Shown here: one piece after another, positions 34,538 to 44,530 of the stretch
Numbering within the stretch: the stretch's first letter is position 1
Layout of the letters: each line of letters begins with the position of its first letter
Origin: Granulicella sp. dw_53
GTDB lineage: Bacteria > Acidobacteriota > Terriglobia > Terriglobales > Acidobacteriaceae
DNA: 64,000 nucleotides
Reading direction: 5' to 3'
Assembly (NCBI RefSeq): GCF_018449545.1
Contig: NZ_JAAVUR010000003.1
Span: 186,001 to 250,000, forward strand
The notes under the pieces: generated by a model
Databases searched by the model: none
What the model was told of the DNA's origin: nothing
Seen by the model: the letters and a program-made list of their open reading frames with translations, nothing else
Position numbers and translations under genes: made by a program

Positions 34538-37080
34538 TGGGACGCATCATCCAGGACGTACGCTACGCCCTGCGGCAGTTGCGGAAGGCTCCGGGATTTA
34601 CGCTCACGGCGATTCTGACATTGGCCCTGGGGATTGGAGCGAACGCTGCTATCTTTACGCTGGTTCACGCGGTCTTGCTGCGCAACCTTCCGGTTGTCGA
34701 TCCAAAGGCACTCGTACGGGTGGGCGACACCGATGACTGCTGCGATATCGAGGGAACCCCGGATCACAACGACTACTCGCTCTTTTCGTACGATCTCTAC
34801 CTGCATTTGAAAGCAAATGCGCCGGAGTTCGAACAGTTGGCTGCCGTGCAGGCTGGGTTAGGCAACGGGTCCTTGACGACTCGCATCAGTAAGCCCGGCG
34901 CGTTGTCCAAAGCTCTTAGTGGAGAGTACGTCAGCGGAAATTTCTTCCAGACTCTGGGCCTGCAGCCACTTATCGGGCGCTTGATACAACCATCCGATGA
35001 TGTACATGGAGCTCCCATGGTAGCGGTAATGAGTTACCGAACCTGGCAGAGGGAGTACGCACAGGATCCAAGCGTGGTGGGAAGCACCTTTGCGCTGAAT
35101 ACACACTCCGTGACCATCATCGGAGTTACGCCCTCAGGCTTTTACGGCGACCGAATGACGGATGTTCCACCGGACTTTTATCTTCCGATCAATCTTGAAC
35201 CAGTGATGGGACAAAGCTCGATCCTGCACCAGCAGAACCTGAACTGGGTGTATGTGATAGGACGTATAAAGCCAGGCACCCAGCTTGGCCCACTCCAGGC
35301 GAGGATGAGCGGCAACCTGCGGCAATTCCTTTCCACACTCGATCTATACAAAAAAGCTGACCAGCAAAAGAATCTGACCGAATCTCATCTAGTGCTGTCG
35401 CCCGGCGGGGCTGGTATCGAGAACATGCAGCAATCGTATGCGAGCGGGCTCAAGCTCCTGATGGCGATCTCCGCTCTCGTGTTGCTGATCGCATGCGCCA
35501 ATATAGCCAACCTGGTATTGGTCCGAGGAATGGCTCGTCGTGCGGAGACCTCTGTTCGAATGGCACTGGGAGCGCAACGGCGGCGTGTCATCCAGCAGAT
35601 GCTCACCGAGAGTGTTGTGCTCTCATGCTTGGGCGGGATAGCCGGACTTGTGGTGGCCTACATGGGAACGCGAACACTCCTTGCGCTGGCATTTCCGAAC
35701 TCGCCCAATCTGCCCATTACACCCGATCCTTCGCCTGTCGTGATGGGATTCGCCTTTGGTCTTTCGCTCCTCACAGGGCTGGTCTTTGGCGTTGCACCAG
35801 CATGGGTCACCTCCCACTCAGAACCTGCGGAGGCCCTGGGCGGCTCGAATCGTTCGACGAGAGACCACTCTTCCCTGCTACAGCGTTCCTTAGTTGTGCT
35901 CCAAGCGGCGTTGTCGTTAGTGCTACTGGTAGGAGCAGGACTTCTCTCCAAAAGTTTGAACAAATTGGAGCACCAGCACTTTGGTTTGCAGACCAAAAAT
36001 CGCGTGATCATCCATATCAGTCCCGAGAATGCAGGTTATAAAGTCGGCCAGCTACAGGCTCTCTATGACCAGATCGAGCAGCGTTTCCATGCATTGCCCG
36101 GAGTAGAACGAGTTGCTTTGTCGCTGTATACGCCAATGGAAAGCGGCAGTTGGGGTGAGGCAGTTGCCATTCAAGGAAGACCCGAAGCCGGACCGAATGT
36201 ATCTGTGGGATCGATGTTTGTCAGAGTTGGGCCGGAGTTCTTCGACATCGTCGGCCAACACGTCTTACGTGGCAGAGGAATCACGGCGCAGGATACCGCG
36301 GCTTCTCCCCCCATCGCAGTAGTGAATCAGGCCTTCGTGAAGAAGTTTTTCACGAACGGGGAAGATCCATTACGAAAACATTTTGGCACCTTCGGGGTGA
36401 AGAGCTCGAACGATTTCGAGATTGTAGGTGTAGTAAATGACGCCAAGTACGACAATACGCGGCGGCCATCTCGAGCGATGCACTTTCGGCCTCTGCTACA
36501 ACCGACCCCAACGTTCGATCCAGGAGATGGCCGTTCGCTCTATGCGGGAGCGATCATGTTGCAGACCAAAGGACAGATAGAAGGCCTCGAGTCACAGGCG
36601 AGAAAGATCCTGGCCAGCATCGACCCGAACCTTCCAGTCGTAAACTTTACGACCTTTGACGACCAGATCGCCGGACAGTTCGGGCAGGAACGCCTCATCG
36701 CGCGGCTCACGCTGATCTTCGGAGTCCTCGCCTTAGCCCTCGCCTCTATCGGACTCTACGGAGTAACAGCCTACACAGTGGCTCACCGGACCTCAGAGAT
36801 CGGCATCCGCATGGCGTTGGGCGCAGCTCGCGGCAGCGTCGTCGGCATGGTCCTGCGTGAAGCGATGCTCCAAGCAGGACTAGGTCTGGCCATAGGAATT
36901 CCTGTAGCACTCTTGTGTGCTCGCTTCGTAAAGTCCCGACTGTACGGCGTGGAGAGCCACGATCTAAGCATATTGACGTTCGCGATATTTACCCTGGCGG
37001 TCTCCGCATGTGTTGCCGGATGGATCCCGGCACGGCGCGCCGCATCGACAGATCCTATGAATGCATTGCGAACGGAGTAG
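34537..37080 (+). CDS. ADOP-family duplicated MacB/FtsX permease
   Basis: 847-residue permease with two MacB-type halves in one chain, the acidobacterial duplicated orphan permease layout. The N-terminus [19 protein letters not shown] leads to TM1 ([19 protein letters not shown]), then a periplasmic domain. A central FtsX block follows ([19 protein letters not shown], then [15 protein letters not shown]), a second periplasmic domain, and a C-terminal FtsX block ([20 protein letters not shown]) ending [20 protein letters not shown] 34537 overlaps the ATPase 1 stop; GTG 34534 is an alternative. Exports an unknown compound, or acts on lipids or peptides, with the TolC and HlyD partners. Confidence 0.92.
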   Translation: MGRIIQDVRYALRQLRKAPGFTLTAILTLALGIGANAAIFTLVHAVLLRNLPVVDPKALVRVGDTDDCCDIEGTPDHNDYSLFSYDLYLHLKANAPEFEQLAAVQAGLGNGSLTTRISKPGALSKALSGEYVSGNFFQTLGLQPLIGRLIQPSDDVHGAPMVAVMSYRTWQREYAQDPSVVGSTFALNTHSVTIIGVTPSGFYGDRMTDVPPDFYLPINLEPVMGQSSILHQQNLNWVYVIGRIKPGTQLGPLQARMSGNLRQFLSTLDLYKKADQQKNLTESHLVLSPGGAGIENMQQSYASGLKLLMAISALVLLIACANIANLVLVRGMARRAETSVRMALGAQRRRVIQQMLTESVVLSCLGGIAGLVVAYMGTRTLLALAFPNSPNLPITPDPSPVVMGFAFGLSLLTGLVFGVAPAWVTSHSEPAEALGGSNRSTRDHSSLLQRSLVVLQAALSLVLLVGAGLLSKSLNKLEHQHFGLQTKNRVIIHISPENAGYKVGQLQALYDQIEQRFHALPGVERVALSLYTPMESGSWGEAVAIQGRPEAGPNVSVGSMFVRVGPEFFDIVGQHVLRGRGITAQDTAASPPIAVVNQAFVKKFFTNGEDPLRKHFGTFGVKSSNDFEIVGVVNDAKYDNTRRPSRAMHFRPLLQPTPTFDPGDGRSLYAGAIMLQTKGQIEGLESQARKILASIDPNLPVVNFTTFDDQIAGQFGQERLIARLTLIFGVLALALASIGLYGVTAYTVAHRTSEIGIRMALGAARGSVVGMVLREAMLQAGLGLAIGIPVALLCARFVKSRLYGVESHDLSILTFAIFTLAVSACVAGWIPARRAASTDPMNALRTE

Positions 37081-37085
37081 AGACG

Positions 37086-37784
37086 ATGATTGAACTGAAA
37101 AACCTTGAGCGCAGCTATAAAACAGGAGCTACTGAGACCTGGGTGCTGCGGCGAATCAACCTGATGATCCGGGAGGGCGAGTTTGTAACCGTAATGGGTC
37201 CATCCGGAGCCGGAAAATCTTCTCTGCTGAACATTCTCGCCATGCTCGACGATCAGTGGAAGGGCGAGTTTTACTTCGATGGAGATGCCGTACATGGCCT
37301 GAATCGCAAACAGCGTGCCCAACTTGCAAGGATGAGAATCGGGATGGTCTTCCAGAGCTATCACCTTCTGGATGAGTTGACCGTGGCAGAGAACATCGAC
37401 CTGCCACTCTCATATAAAGACATCCCAAAGGCGCAACGCCAGAGCCTGGTAGCTGACACACTGGACCGTTTCAACATCGTTGGCAAGAAAGACCTCTATC
37501 CGAGCCAGCTCTCTGGAGGACAACAACAACTCGTGGGAATCGCTCGAGCTGTCATCCACAAGCCTGCCCTGTTGCTGGCCGATGAACCAACAGGAAATCT
37601 GCACTCCGCGCAGGCGAAAGAGATTATGGAGATGTTCCGCAAGCTAAACGAAGAGGGCACAACCATCGTGCAGGTAACCCACTCCGAGGTAAATGCCGAA
37701 TACGGCTCAAGAACCATCGAGCTGCGAGATGGTTGGCTCTCCAAGGACACCGCCGGGATGGCTGCGCATGGGGTATCGGCGTGA
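37086..37784 (+). CDS. ABC transporter ATPase 2 with altered D-loop
   Basis: 232-residue ATPase from ATG 37086, 5 bases after the permease stop (longer upstream frame is an overlap artefact). Walker A GPSGAGKSS (38-46), Q-loop Gln90, LSGGQ (142-146), Walker B ending Asp166-Glu167 and His199 are present. The D-loop reads EPTGNLHS with His173 instead of the usual Asp, and the signature helix reads QQQLVGIARA with Leu for Arg. The protein probably binds ATP, but one composite site may be weak. It may pair with ATPase 1 on the ADOP permease, or may regulate it. Confidence 0.88.
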   Translation: MIELKNLERSYKTGATETWVLRRINLMIREGEFVTVMGPSGAGKSSLLNILAMLDDQWKGEFYFDGDAVHGLNRKQRAQLARMRIGMVFQSYHLLDELTVAENIDLPLSYKDIPKAQRQSLVADTLDRFNIVGKKDLYPSQLSGGQQQLVGIARAVIHKPALLLADEPTGNLHSAQAKEIMEMFRKLNEEGTTIVQVTHSEVNAEYGSRTIELRDGWLSKDTAGMAAHGVSA

Positions 37785-37801
37785 ATGTTGAAGGGATACT
37801 G

Positions 37802-39754
37802 ATGGCAGTGCACTATCTTCTGCTGATGATCGGCAGTTACGTCGCTCTGGTACGTGGATTTGTGCGCCTGATTCATCTACTGACTTCCTTGGCGTTTCTT
37901 GCGGCTGTGTGTTGCAGTCCTGACCTCCAGGCTCAAACTGCATCCGCCCAACAGCCCGCTCTACGGCTCGATATCCCCCACTCCAACAATCCTCTGGGAG
38001 CGTACCGTGCGACGCTGGTGCCAAAGCCAAACCTTGCGAACTCCAACCGCATCAATAGCCTGATCCAGGATGGCGTACTAAAGCTCTCACTCAACGATGC
38101 AATCTCGCTGGCTCTGGAGAACAATCTGGATCTCGCCATCGCCCGTTACAACATACCGATTGCGCAAGCCGACATCCTGCGCACCCAGGCGGGGGGAACC
38201 TTCCGCGGTGTAAATACAGGTGTCGTGCAAAATACCCCTGGCGGCGGTGTTGGAGGCTTCGGATCAGGTTCAAGCGGCGCCGGAGCAGGGGGAACCTCGG
38301 GCGGAGCTGGAGGCGCTGGATCAGGTGCCTCCGGACTCGTGCAATCGACCCTGGGCACCGGCACCAACGTATCTCCTTACGACCCTACGATCACCGGCGC
38401 ACTAAACAATGAGCACTACACGCAACCACTTTCAAACACCTCGACGTATGGCACCCAGACATTAAAGTCGAACACCACCAACGGCAACATCACCTACACT
38501 CAGGCGTTTCCAACCGGCACAACGTTCACGGGCAGCTTCATCAACAGCCGCGAGGCGAATAACAGCCCGTTCAGCATCTTGAATCCAACCTTGAACTCTT
38601 ACTATCGAGTGCTCTTTCAACAGCAGTTGCTGGCAGGATTTGGACTCGGACCAAACTTACGATTTTTGCGAATTGCAAAGAACAACCAAAAGATCTCCGA
38701 CGAAGCCTTCCGACTTCAGGTGGAGACGACGGTCACGCAGATCGCCAACATGTACTGGGACCTTGTAGCCGCCTATGAAGATGAACAGGTCAAGAGCCGC
38801 TCGCTCGACTTCGCAAAACAGTCGCTCGACAGCGGACAGAAGCAGCTGGCTCTGCAGGCCATCCCTGCTATGGACGTTCTGAAGGACGAGGCCGAAGTAG
38901 CCAACCGGGAGCAGGACCTCACCATCGCCAAGACGACCTTGCAATTCCAAGAGCTGCTGATCAAAAATGCGCTGACGAAGAACCTGGACGACTCCGTGCT
39001 GGAGGCGATGCCGGTCCGCCCCACCGACCTCAGCGCCATGCAGCAGAGTGAAGAGTCTGGCCCAACGGAGGATCTGATCGCACGGGCGCTGCGCGACAGA
39101 ATCGAACTCCACGAATCGATCATCGACCTGGATAGCCGCCAACTGAGCAGAATTGCAGCGCGAAACGCCCTCCTTCCGCAGGTGGCCGCCACCGCGTTCT
39201 ACGGCGGCACCGGACTCGCCGGCATACAGAATCCGATCTCCAACACCGCCTCCACAGCGCCATTGGATTTCCCGGGAGCAGTATCCCATGCATTCAATAA
39301 CTCCGCGCCCGACTACTATCTGGGCTTATCGGTCAACATCCCGCTCCGAAATCGTGTAGCCAAAAGCGACCAATATCGTGCGGAACTTGAGACCCGGCAG
39401 TCCGAGCTACGCCTCCAGCAGCTCAAAAAGCAGATCCGCATCGAGGTACGCAACGCCCAGTACGCTCTAGTGCAGAGCAAGGCACGGGTAGAGTCCGCAA
39501 AAAAAGCTAGGGACCTGGCCCAGAAGACATTCGATATCATGACCAAGGAACAGGAACTAGGAGCTGGCTCGAACTATCAGACCCTGACAGCCCGTCGCGA
39601 TCTCGCCGCAGCCGAGTCTGCCCTGGTCGCGGCGATGACCGCATACCAGAAGGCAAAGATTGAGGTCGACCGGGCGATCGGCGCTACACTCGATGCAAAC
39701 TCGATCTCTATAGAATCAGCAAAGACAGGAATCGCTCCGGAGGCCAAGCCGTAG
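37802..39754 (+). CDS. TolC-family outer-membrane channel with Gly-rich insert
   Basis: 650 residues from ATG 37802, supported by GAAGGG upstream; a GTG at 37781 overlapping the previous stop is an alternative. It has a signal peptide (IHLLTSLAFLAAVCC), then LKLSLNDAISLALENNLDLA and a second TolC repeat with IRIEVRNAQYALVQSK and TKEQELGAGSNYQTL. The protein is long for TolC (usually 430-500). Part of the excess is a glycine/alanine/serine-rich segment at residues 147-178 (38240-38335) near the N-terminus. It supplies the outer-membrane exit for the HlyD/ADOP exporter. Confidence 0.9.
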   Translation: MAVHYLLLMIGSYVALVRGFVRLIHLLTSLAFLAAVCCSPDLQAQTASAQQPALRLDIPHSNNPLGAYRATLVPKPNLANSNRINSLIQDGVLKLSLNDAISLALENNLDLAIARYNIPIAQADILRTQAGGTFRGVNTGVVQNTPGGGVGGFGSGSSGAGAGGTSGGAGGAGSGASGLVQSTLGTGTNVSPYDPTITGALNNEHYTQPLSNTSTYGTQTLKSNTTNGNITYTQAFPTGTTFTGSFINSREANNSPFSILNPTLNSYYRVLFQQQLLAGFGLGPNLRFLRIAKNNQKISDEAFRLQVETTVTQIANMYWDLVAAYEDEQVKSRSLDFAKQSLDSGQKQLALQAIPAMDVLKDEAEVANREQDLTIAKTTLQFQELLIKNALTKNLDDSVLEAMPVRPTDLSAMQQSEESGPTEDLIARALRDRIELHESIIDLDSRQLSRIAARNALLPQVAATAFYGGTGLAGIQNPISNTASTAPLDFPGAVSHAFNNSAPDYYLGLSVNIPLRNRVAKSDQYRAELETRQSELRLQQLKKQIRIEVRNAQYALVQSKARVESAKKARDLAQKTFDIMTKEQELGAGSNYQTLTARRDLAAAESALVAAMTAYQKAKIEVDRAIGATLDANSISIESAKTGIAPEAKP

Positions 39755-39773
39755 CGACTGGGGCACAGACGCG

Positions 39774-41177
39774 ATGCAGACGATACAAACAGGAACGGCG
39801 GAGCCGAAGCCTAAGCTGGAGGAGACTCCGTGCCGCCTCCTAATCGCCGACGATCAGCCTCACATCCTAGAAGCGCTTCGGCTTCTGCTCGACCCCGAAG
39901 GGTATCTGCTGGAGATGGTACGCACCCCGACCATGGTGTTGAACTCTCTGGCTCACGAGAGCTTCGACGGTCTTCTAGTCGACCTTAACTACACCCGCGA
40001 CACGACCTCCGGACAAGAGGGATTGGAGCTTGTATCGCGAGTGAAGGAGATCGACCCGCAGCTTCCTATCGTGGTAATGACGGCGTGGGGCAATATTGAC
40101 CTGGCCGTCGAGGCGATGCGCCGCGGAGCAGGCGACTTCATCCAGAAGCCGTGGGAGAATGCCCGGCTGCTCAGTGTGCTCAAGAATCAACTGGAGCTAC
40201 ACCGCAGCCGCAAGCAGGCGCAGTGGCTGGAGGCTGAGAATCGTATCCTGCGCGCGCCGGGCGCTCCAGACTTTATCGCGTCGGCTCCATCCATGCGGCC
40301 AGTGTTGGAGGCAATGGCGCGGGTAGGTCCTTCGGATGCAAGCGTTCTGATCACCGGCGAACACGGTACCGGCAAGGAAGTAGTCGCACAGACGCTACAC
40401 CGTCTCTCCCTAAGGGCCGACCGTACTTTAGTCGCGGTCAATACCGGCGCTCTGCCGGAAGGCACCTTTGAGAGCGAACTCTTCGGGCATGTCAAAGGCG
40501 CCTTCACCGACGCTCGCGGAGACCGCATCGGACGCTTTGAGCTGGCCCATGGGGGAACCTTGTTCCTGGATGAGATCGCGAACGTCCCCATACGGCAGCA
40601 GGCCAAGCTCCTGCGCGTTCTGGAGACAGGAGAGATCGACCGTGTCGGATCCTCCAAGACCAAAAAGGTAGACGTGCGAATGCTCTCTGCGACCAACGCG
40701 GATCTGCGAGCGGAGTGTGCCGCCGGGAGATTTCGCGAGGATCTCATGTTCCGTTTAAACACGGTCGAGATCAGCCTGCCCCCGCTGCGGGAACGGCGGG
40801 AAGATATTCCGGCTCTGGCTGCGTACTTCCTCGACCGATACGCCACGCGCTACCGCCGCCCGATCCAAGGGCTGGAGACCCCAGCGCTACAAGCAATGCT
40901 GCAGCATACTTGGCCCGGCAATGTAAGAGAACTCGACCACACCATCGAGCGCGCCGTTCTCATGGCACGCGGCGAACGCATCTCCATTGGAGACCTCGGG
41001 TTATTTGCACCAAAGGCAGCAGCACAGAGCCTGGATGAGATGAGCCTCGAGACAGTGGAAGAGATCCTGATCCGCAAAGCACTAACCCGCACCAACGGCA
41101 ACGTAAGTCACGCGGCTGACGCGCTGGGTTTGAGCCGGGGAGCGCTCTATCGTCGGATCGAGAAGTATGGCATCTGA
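39774..41177 (+). CDS. Sigma-54-dependent response regulator (NtrC family)
   Basis: 467-residue activator: receiver domain with acidic Asp26-Asp27 and phospho-acceptor Asp70 in LLVDLNYTRD, Lys125 in FIQKPW. An AAA+ domain has Walker A GEHGTGKE (195-202) and the sigma-54 contact loop reading GAFTDA (242-247) instead of GAFTGA, with Walker B GTLFLDEIAN. A C-terminal Fis-type helix-turn-helix (HAADALGLSRGALYRRIEKY) follows. It lies 19 bases after tolC and overlaps the kinase gene by 11 bases. It likely controls the exporter operon through RpoN, which is not in the window. Confidence 0.93.
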   Translation: MQTIQTGTAEPKPKLEETPCRLLIADDQPHILEALRLLLDPEGYLLEMVRTPTMVLNSLAHESFDGLLVDLNYTRDTTSGQEGLELVSRVKEIDPQLPIVVMTAWGNIDLAVEAMRRGAGDFIQKPWENARLLSVLKNQLELHRSRKQAQWLEAENRILRAPGAPDFIASAPSMRPVLEAMARVGPSDASVLITGEHGTGKEVVAQTLHRLSLRADRTLVAVNTGALPEGTFESELFGHVKGAFTDARGDRIGRFELAHGGTLFLDEIANVPIRQQAKLLRVLETGEIDRVGSSKTKKVDVRMLSATNADLRAECAAGRFREDLMFRLNTVEISLPPLRERREDIPALAAYFLDRYATRYRRPIQGLETPALQAMLQHTWPGNVRELDHTIERAVLMARGERISIGDLGLFAPKAAAQSLDEMSLETVEEILIRKALTRTNGNVSHAADALGLSRGALYRRIEKYGI

Positions 41178-42582
41178 GCCCCAGCCGTCACCGAATCCGG
41201 TAGCTCCGCAGCGCAAGCGTCTCCCCCTCGGCCGGTCACGGCGCAGACTGAGCTTCGAACTTCAATTGAGAATATGGCTGTCTCTGATGGGACTGCCGGT
41301 CCTCATCTTGTGCCTGGGCCTCTGCCGCCGATACGAAGCACCCTGGTCCGTCACGCTGATTTGGACGATCGTTGCCGTCGTTGGATGGTCAATATGCGTA
41401 TCGATATTCCTGGAACAGATCGTCCGTCCTCTGCAAACCCTGGCAAACGTAGTGGCGGCACTGCGAGAAGATGACTACTCATTTCGTGCTCGCGGGGCCC
41501 GAAGAAACGATGCAATGGGCGATCTCGCACTGGAGGTCAATGCATTGGCTGGAATGCTTCAGGCACAGCGTGCGAGCGCCCTGGAGGCCATGGCACTGGT
41601 AGAACGCGTCATGGAGGCTATGCAGTCCCCTGTTCTGGCGTTTGATCCTGTGGGCCGCCTGCAGTTGCTGAACCCCGCAGGCGAACACGTCTTCGGTCTG
41701 CGATCTGTAACCTCCATAGGTAAATCGGCGAGCGAGTTGAAGCTGGACTATCTGCTCTCCACCAACGACGGCGAGCTGGTATCTCCCGGCTCACACGCAA
41801 ACCCGCAAACGGATCGCTGGTTCGTAAAGCGAACCTCCTTCCGGCTTCGCGGCGTTCAACACTCGCTCCTGATGCTCTCGGACGTAAGTGCGGCGTTGCG
41901 AGAAGAAGAGCGGCAGGCTTGGGAACGGCTCATCCGCGTACTGGGTCACGAGATCAACAACTCCTTAACCCCGATCAAATCCATCGCCGGAAGTCTACGC
42001 GGACGTCTCACGCCAGCGGACACAGGCGGCGACTTCGAGCGCGGCCTTGCAGTGATCGAGGATCGTGCAGAATCGTTGAACCGCTTTCTACAGGCCTATC
42101 GGCAGCTTATGGGTCTCCCGGTTCCCAAGCTCGCTCCTATCTCTTTAGCGGATCTCATGGAGCGAGTCATCCATCTGGAGACGCGCCTTAGAGTGCAGAT
42201 GCTGGATTCAAAGGACCAGACGATATACGTCGATGCAGATCAGATTCAACAGGCTCTAATCAACCTCGTACGAAACGCAACAGAAGCCGCACTGCATCAG
42301 GACGCCCCTCACCAGGCGGTTCCGTTAGTGCAGGCAGGTTGGCAGACCGTTGGCGATGAAGTTGTTATCTCGATCCTCGATAACGGTCCCGGTCTGTCCA
42401 ACGAAAGCAATCTCTTTGTCCCCTTCTATACAACGAAGCCCGGAGGCACCGGGATCGGGCTGGTTCTAGCCCAGCAGATAGCCGAAGCTCATCGCGGCAA
42501 GGTCCGTCTTATAAATCAACTTGAAAGATCCGGCTGTATCGCAGAGCTCCGTCTCCCTATAAGCCCAGGCGAAGGACTTTAA
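41167..42582 (+). CDS. NtrY-like sensor histidine kinase
   Basis: 471-residue membrane kinase partnered with the preceding regulator. Two membrane segments lie near residues 37-54 and 63-83 with almost no periplasmic loop between them, so the signal is probably sensed in the membrane or cytoplasm. A HAMP-like linker (84-135) and a PAS-like region (145-240) follow. Then come the phospho-acceptor His261 in RVLGHEINNSLTPIKS and a HATPase domain with NLVRNATEAAL, DNGPGLSN and GGTGIGLVLAQQI. It overlaps the regulator gene, implying coupling. Last gene of the exporter cluster. Confidence 0.92.
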   Translation: MASEPQPSPNPVAPQRKRLPLGRSRRRLSFELQLRIWLSLMGLPVLILCLGLCRRYEAPWSVTLIWTIVAVVGWSICVSIFLEQIVRPLQTLANVVAALREDDYSFRARGARRNDAMGDLALEVNALAGMLQAQRASALEAMALVERVMEAMQSPVLAFDPVGRLQLLNPAGEHVFGLRSVTSIGKSASELKLDYLLSTNDGELVSPGSHANPQTDRWFVKRTSFRLRGVQHSLLMLSDVSAALREEERQAWERLIRVLGHEINNSLTPIKSIAGSLRGRLTPADTGGDFERGLAVIEDRAESLNRFLQAYRQLMGLPVPKLAPISLADLMERVIHLETRLRVQMLDSKDQTIYVDADQIQQALINLVRNATEAALHQDAPHQAVPLVQAGWQTVGDEVVISILDNGPGLSNESNLFVPFYTTKPGGTGIGLVLAQQIAEAHRGKVRLINQLERSGCIAELRLPISPGEGL

Positions 42583-42697
42583 GAGCTAACTCGGAGCGGA
42601 TTCTGGTCCTACAAAACGGCGGCGCCAAAGCAGGTGCAGCCGATTGCCTTTAGAGCATCCCAACGCTCTCTGCTGGCGACGAGCCGCACTCGTATTC

Positions 42698-43867
42698 CTA
42701 GCTACTTGTCAGGCTGGAAAAAAGCGTGATGAGCGTACCAACATTCTTTTGCATATTAAACCGATGCTGGAAAGATCGCAGGGCCGCGTGTCCCATCGTA
42801 GAGCGCGCATCGGGCGTGAGAGATAACCACCGCTCCAGAAGCTCAAGTGTCCCCGCAGCATCATCGTTCGCAACGATCGCGGCCCCGTCCAGTAGCACCG
42901 TATCCCAAATATTTACCTTATTCGAGATAAGCACCGGCTTGCCACAAGCCAGCGCCTCCGCCACCGCTATGCCAAAGTTTTCCTGGTGGGACGGAAGGAT
43001 AAAGGCATCGCATCCATAAAGGGCTCCCCACTTCAAATCTCCTTCCAGCATTCCCACCCAATGCACCCGGTCCGAAACGCCCCCTGCCACCGCCTTCGCG
43101 ACAAGTTCATCCTTCAATTCACGCTCAACCGGACCAGCAAGTACGAGCTGCAGGTTAGGATCCTTATCCGCGATCTGCGAGAAAGCATCCAGGAGCAGAT
43201 CGCATCCTTTTTTAGGATGCACGCGGCCCAGAAATAAAAGATAAAACTTAGACGATCCATTCGACGAGTTCAGCGTAGGAACTCCGGAGAGGAAGAGCTT
43301 ACGAAGGAGCGCTGGATCTCCGTCTGACATCTTCGCTCCGTAAGGAACAACAGACGAACGCCAGCTATGAGGCCAAAAAGTCTGTGGCGCTAACTCCGAC
43401 TCCATCTCTGAAGTGAACAGAATGCGTTTCGCGCCCCGCAGGGTCCAATACTCGATAAAGATCCAATACAACGACTTCTTGAAGTGTTTCGAGGGGTACG
43501 CGCGCTTGAAATACGGATCCAGCATCCCATGCGGGAAGACCATATACGGCTTGTGCCCGTGGAAGACACGCCGCGCAGCAAATCCCAGATACTGCCACAA
43601 ACCATGGACGACGACACCATCAAATCGGTCCCGCTCTCTCCGAAGAAAGGGGATAAGTTTAGGGGTGTATCCGAACTCAGTCGAGACTGGGCCAAGCGCG
43701 TGCACGGGAACGTCGAGCTCTTGGAGATAAACGGCGCTTGGATCGTCAAGCGTAACAATCTCCGCATCGTGTCCGAGCTTATGATAGCCGCTCACGATAT
43801 TGCGAACGCTTGCTGCTGGGCCGCCTGCTCGTCTATCAAGAGTGGATATTAAATGGAGTATGCGCAA
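42698..43867 (-). CDS. GT4-family glycosyltransferase
   Basis: 389-residue GT-B enzyme, probably cytoplasmic and involved in exopolysaccharide repeat-unit assembly. The N-terminus MRILHLISTLDRRAGGPAAS is typical of GT4 acceptor domains, with HGLWQYLG and PHGMLDPYF in the middle. The nucleotide-sugar half has FLGRVHPKKGCDLLLDAF, and an E-x7-E-type motif sits in SHQENFGIAVAEALACGKPV. The start codon is TTG, kept because the family N-terminus begins there; the ribosome site is weak. It stands alone on the - strand next to the + strand exopolysaccharide genes. The donor sugar is unknown. Confidence 0.87.
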   Translation of the reverse strand: MRILHLISTLDRRAGGPAASVRNIVSGYHKLGHDAEIVTLDDPSAVYLQELDVPVHALGPVSTEFGYTPKLIPFLRRERDRFDGVVVHGLWQYLGFAARRVFHGHKPYMVFPHGMLDPYFKRAYPSKHFKKSLYWIFIEYWTLRGAKRILFTSEMESELAPQTFWPHSWRSSVVPYGAKMSDGDPALLRKLFLSGVPTLNSSNGSSKFYLLFLGRVHPKKGCDLLLDAFSQIADKDPNLQLVLAGPVERELKDELVAKAVAGGVSDRVHWVGMLEGDLKWGALYGCDAFILPSHQENFGIAVAEALACGKPVLISNKVNIWDTVLLDGAAIVANDDAAGTLELLERWLSLTPDARSTMGHAALRSFQHRFNMQKNVGTLITLFSSLTSS

Positions 43868-44257
43868 TGTGAATCGACCACCATTTTGTGGAACTTCGGC
43901 TCTTGAAATCGATCGTCCCTTTGACGGGCTGCCACTGGTTCTGGCTTTTACCGGCGGAGTTGCTTGTTCCGTCGATATGTTCCTATTGGAAAAACCCCAA
44001 ATTGCAGCAGAGCAATCCTACCAGTTGAAACTCACGGCAAGCAATAATTTGCATGGTCTTTGTTAAACACCCTACCACGATTAAATTCCGCGACTATCCT
44101 CCTTACGGACGATCTTGTGTCTATTTATTTGTGAGCGGATCGATAAGAATCGAAATACCTAACTCAGCTTGGCACAAAGAAGATCTTGGCGACGAGATCC
44201 CGCGCCAGGGAGGGGATATTTCAGTATTTGGGCGGCAACATCACCCATGCCACCCAA
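43868..44257. other. Intergenic region, 390 bp
   Basis: Lies upstream of the GT4 gene (-) and downstream of the zinc-ribbon gene (-). It is AT-richer than surrounding coding DNA. A 75-codon + frame at 44053-44280 overlaps the end of the zinc-ribbon gene and shows no family features. The promoter of the GT4 gene is expected here but no clear boxes stand out. Confidence 0.4.
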
Positions 44258-44530
44258 TTAGTTATGGTCGAGTCGACTAATTACCCTCGAGCGATCGTAG
44301 CGCTCTAACCGGTAGATAGTTTTGTAACAGGTATAGCATCGCCATGGGTACAGCCCGAACAGAACAAGAACATACTGCTCGAGAAATCCCCGTCGCTTCT
44401 TTCGTTCCAGAGACACTTTACAGCTCTTGCAGGTTACCTTCTTCGTTCTTGATTCCCTCGCACTACCGCCTAATTCCGGAACATTCACAGCATAAAACAA
44501 AGCCGAATTATGGATGGAAACTCGAATCAT
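44258..44530 (-). CDS. Small zinc-ribbon protein of the exopolysaccharide locus
   Basis: 90-residue protein with two CxxC pairs (Cys34/Cys37 and Cys65/Cys68) that should bind zinc. The basic and aromatic stretch between them (ERKKRRGFLEQYVLVLFGLY, then PWRC) is very similar in plan to short proteins I have seen near acidobacterial polysaccharide genes. ATG 44530 is chosen because GGAG lies eight bases upstream; the frame also extends to 44623. It sits between two glycosyltransferase genes. The hydrophobic middle (YVLVLFGLYPW) may touch the membrane. Function is unknown. Confidence 0.6.
   Translation of the reverse strand: MIRVSIHNSALFYAVNVPELGGSARESRTKKVTCKSCKVSLERKKRRGFLEQYVLVLFGLYPWRCYTCYKTIYRLERYDRSRVISRLDHN

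Noticed and set aside
44463..44470. GGCGGTAG (- strand), core of the RfaH ops element
   Set aside because: Lies inside the zinc-ribbon coding region and lacks the rest of the ops sequence; probably chance.
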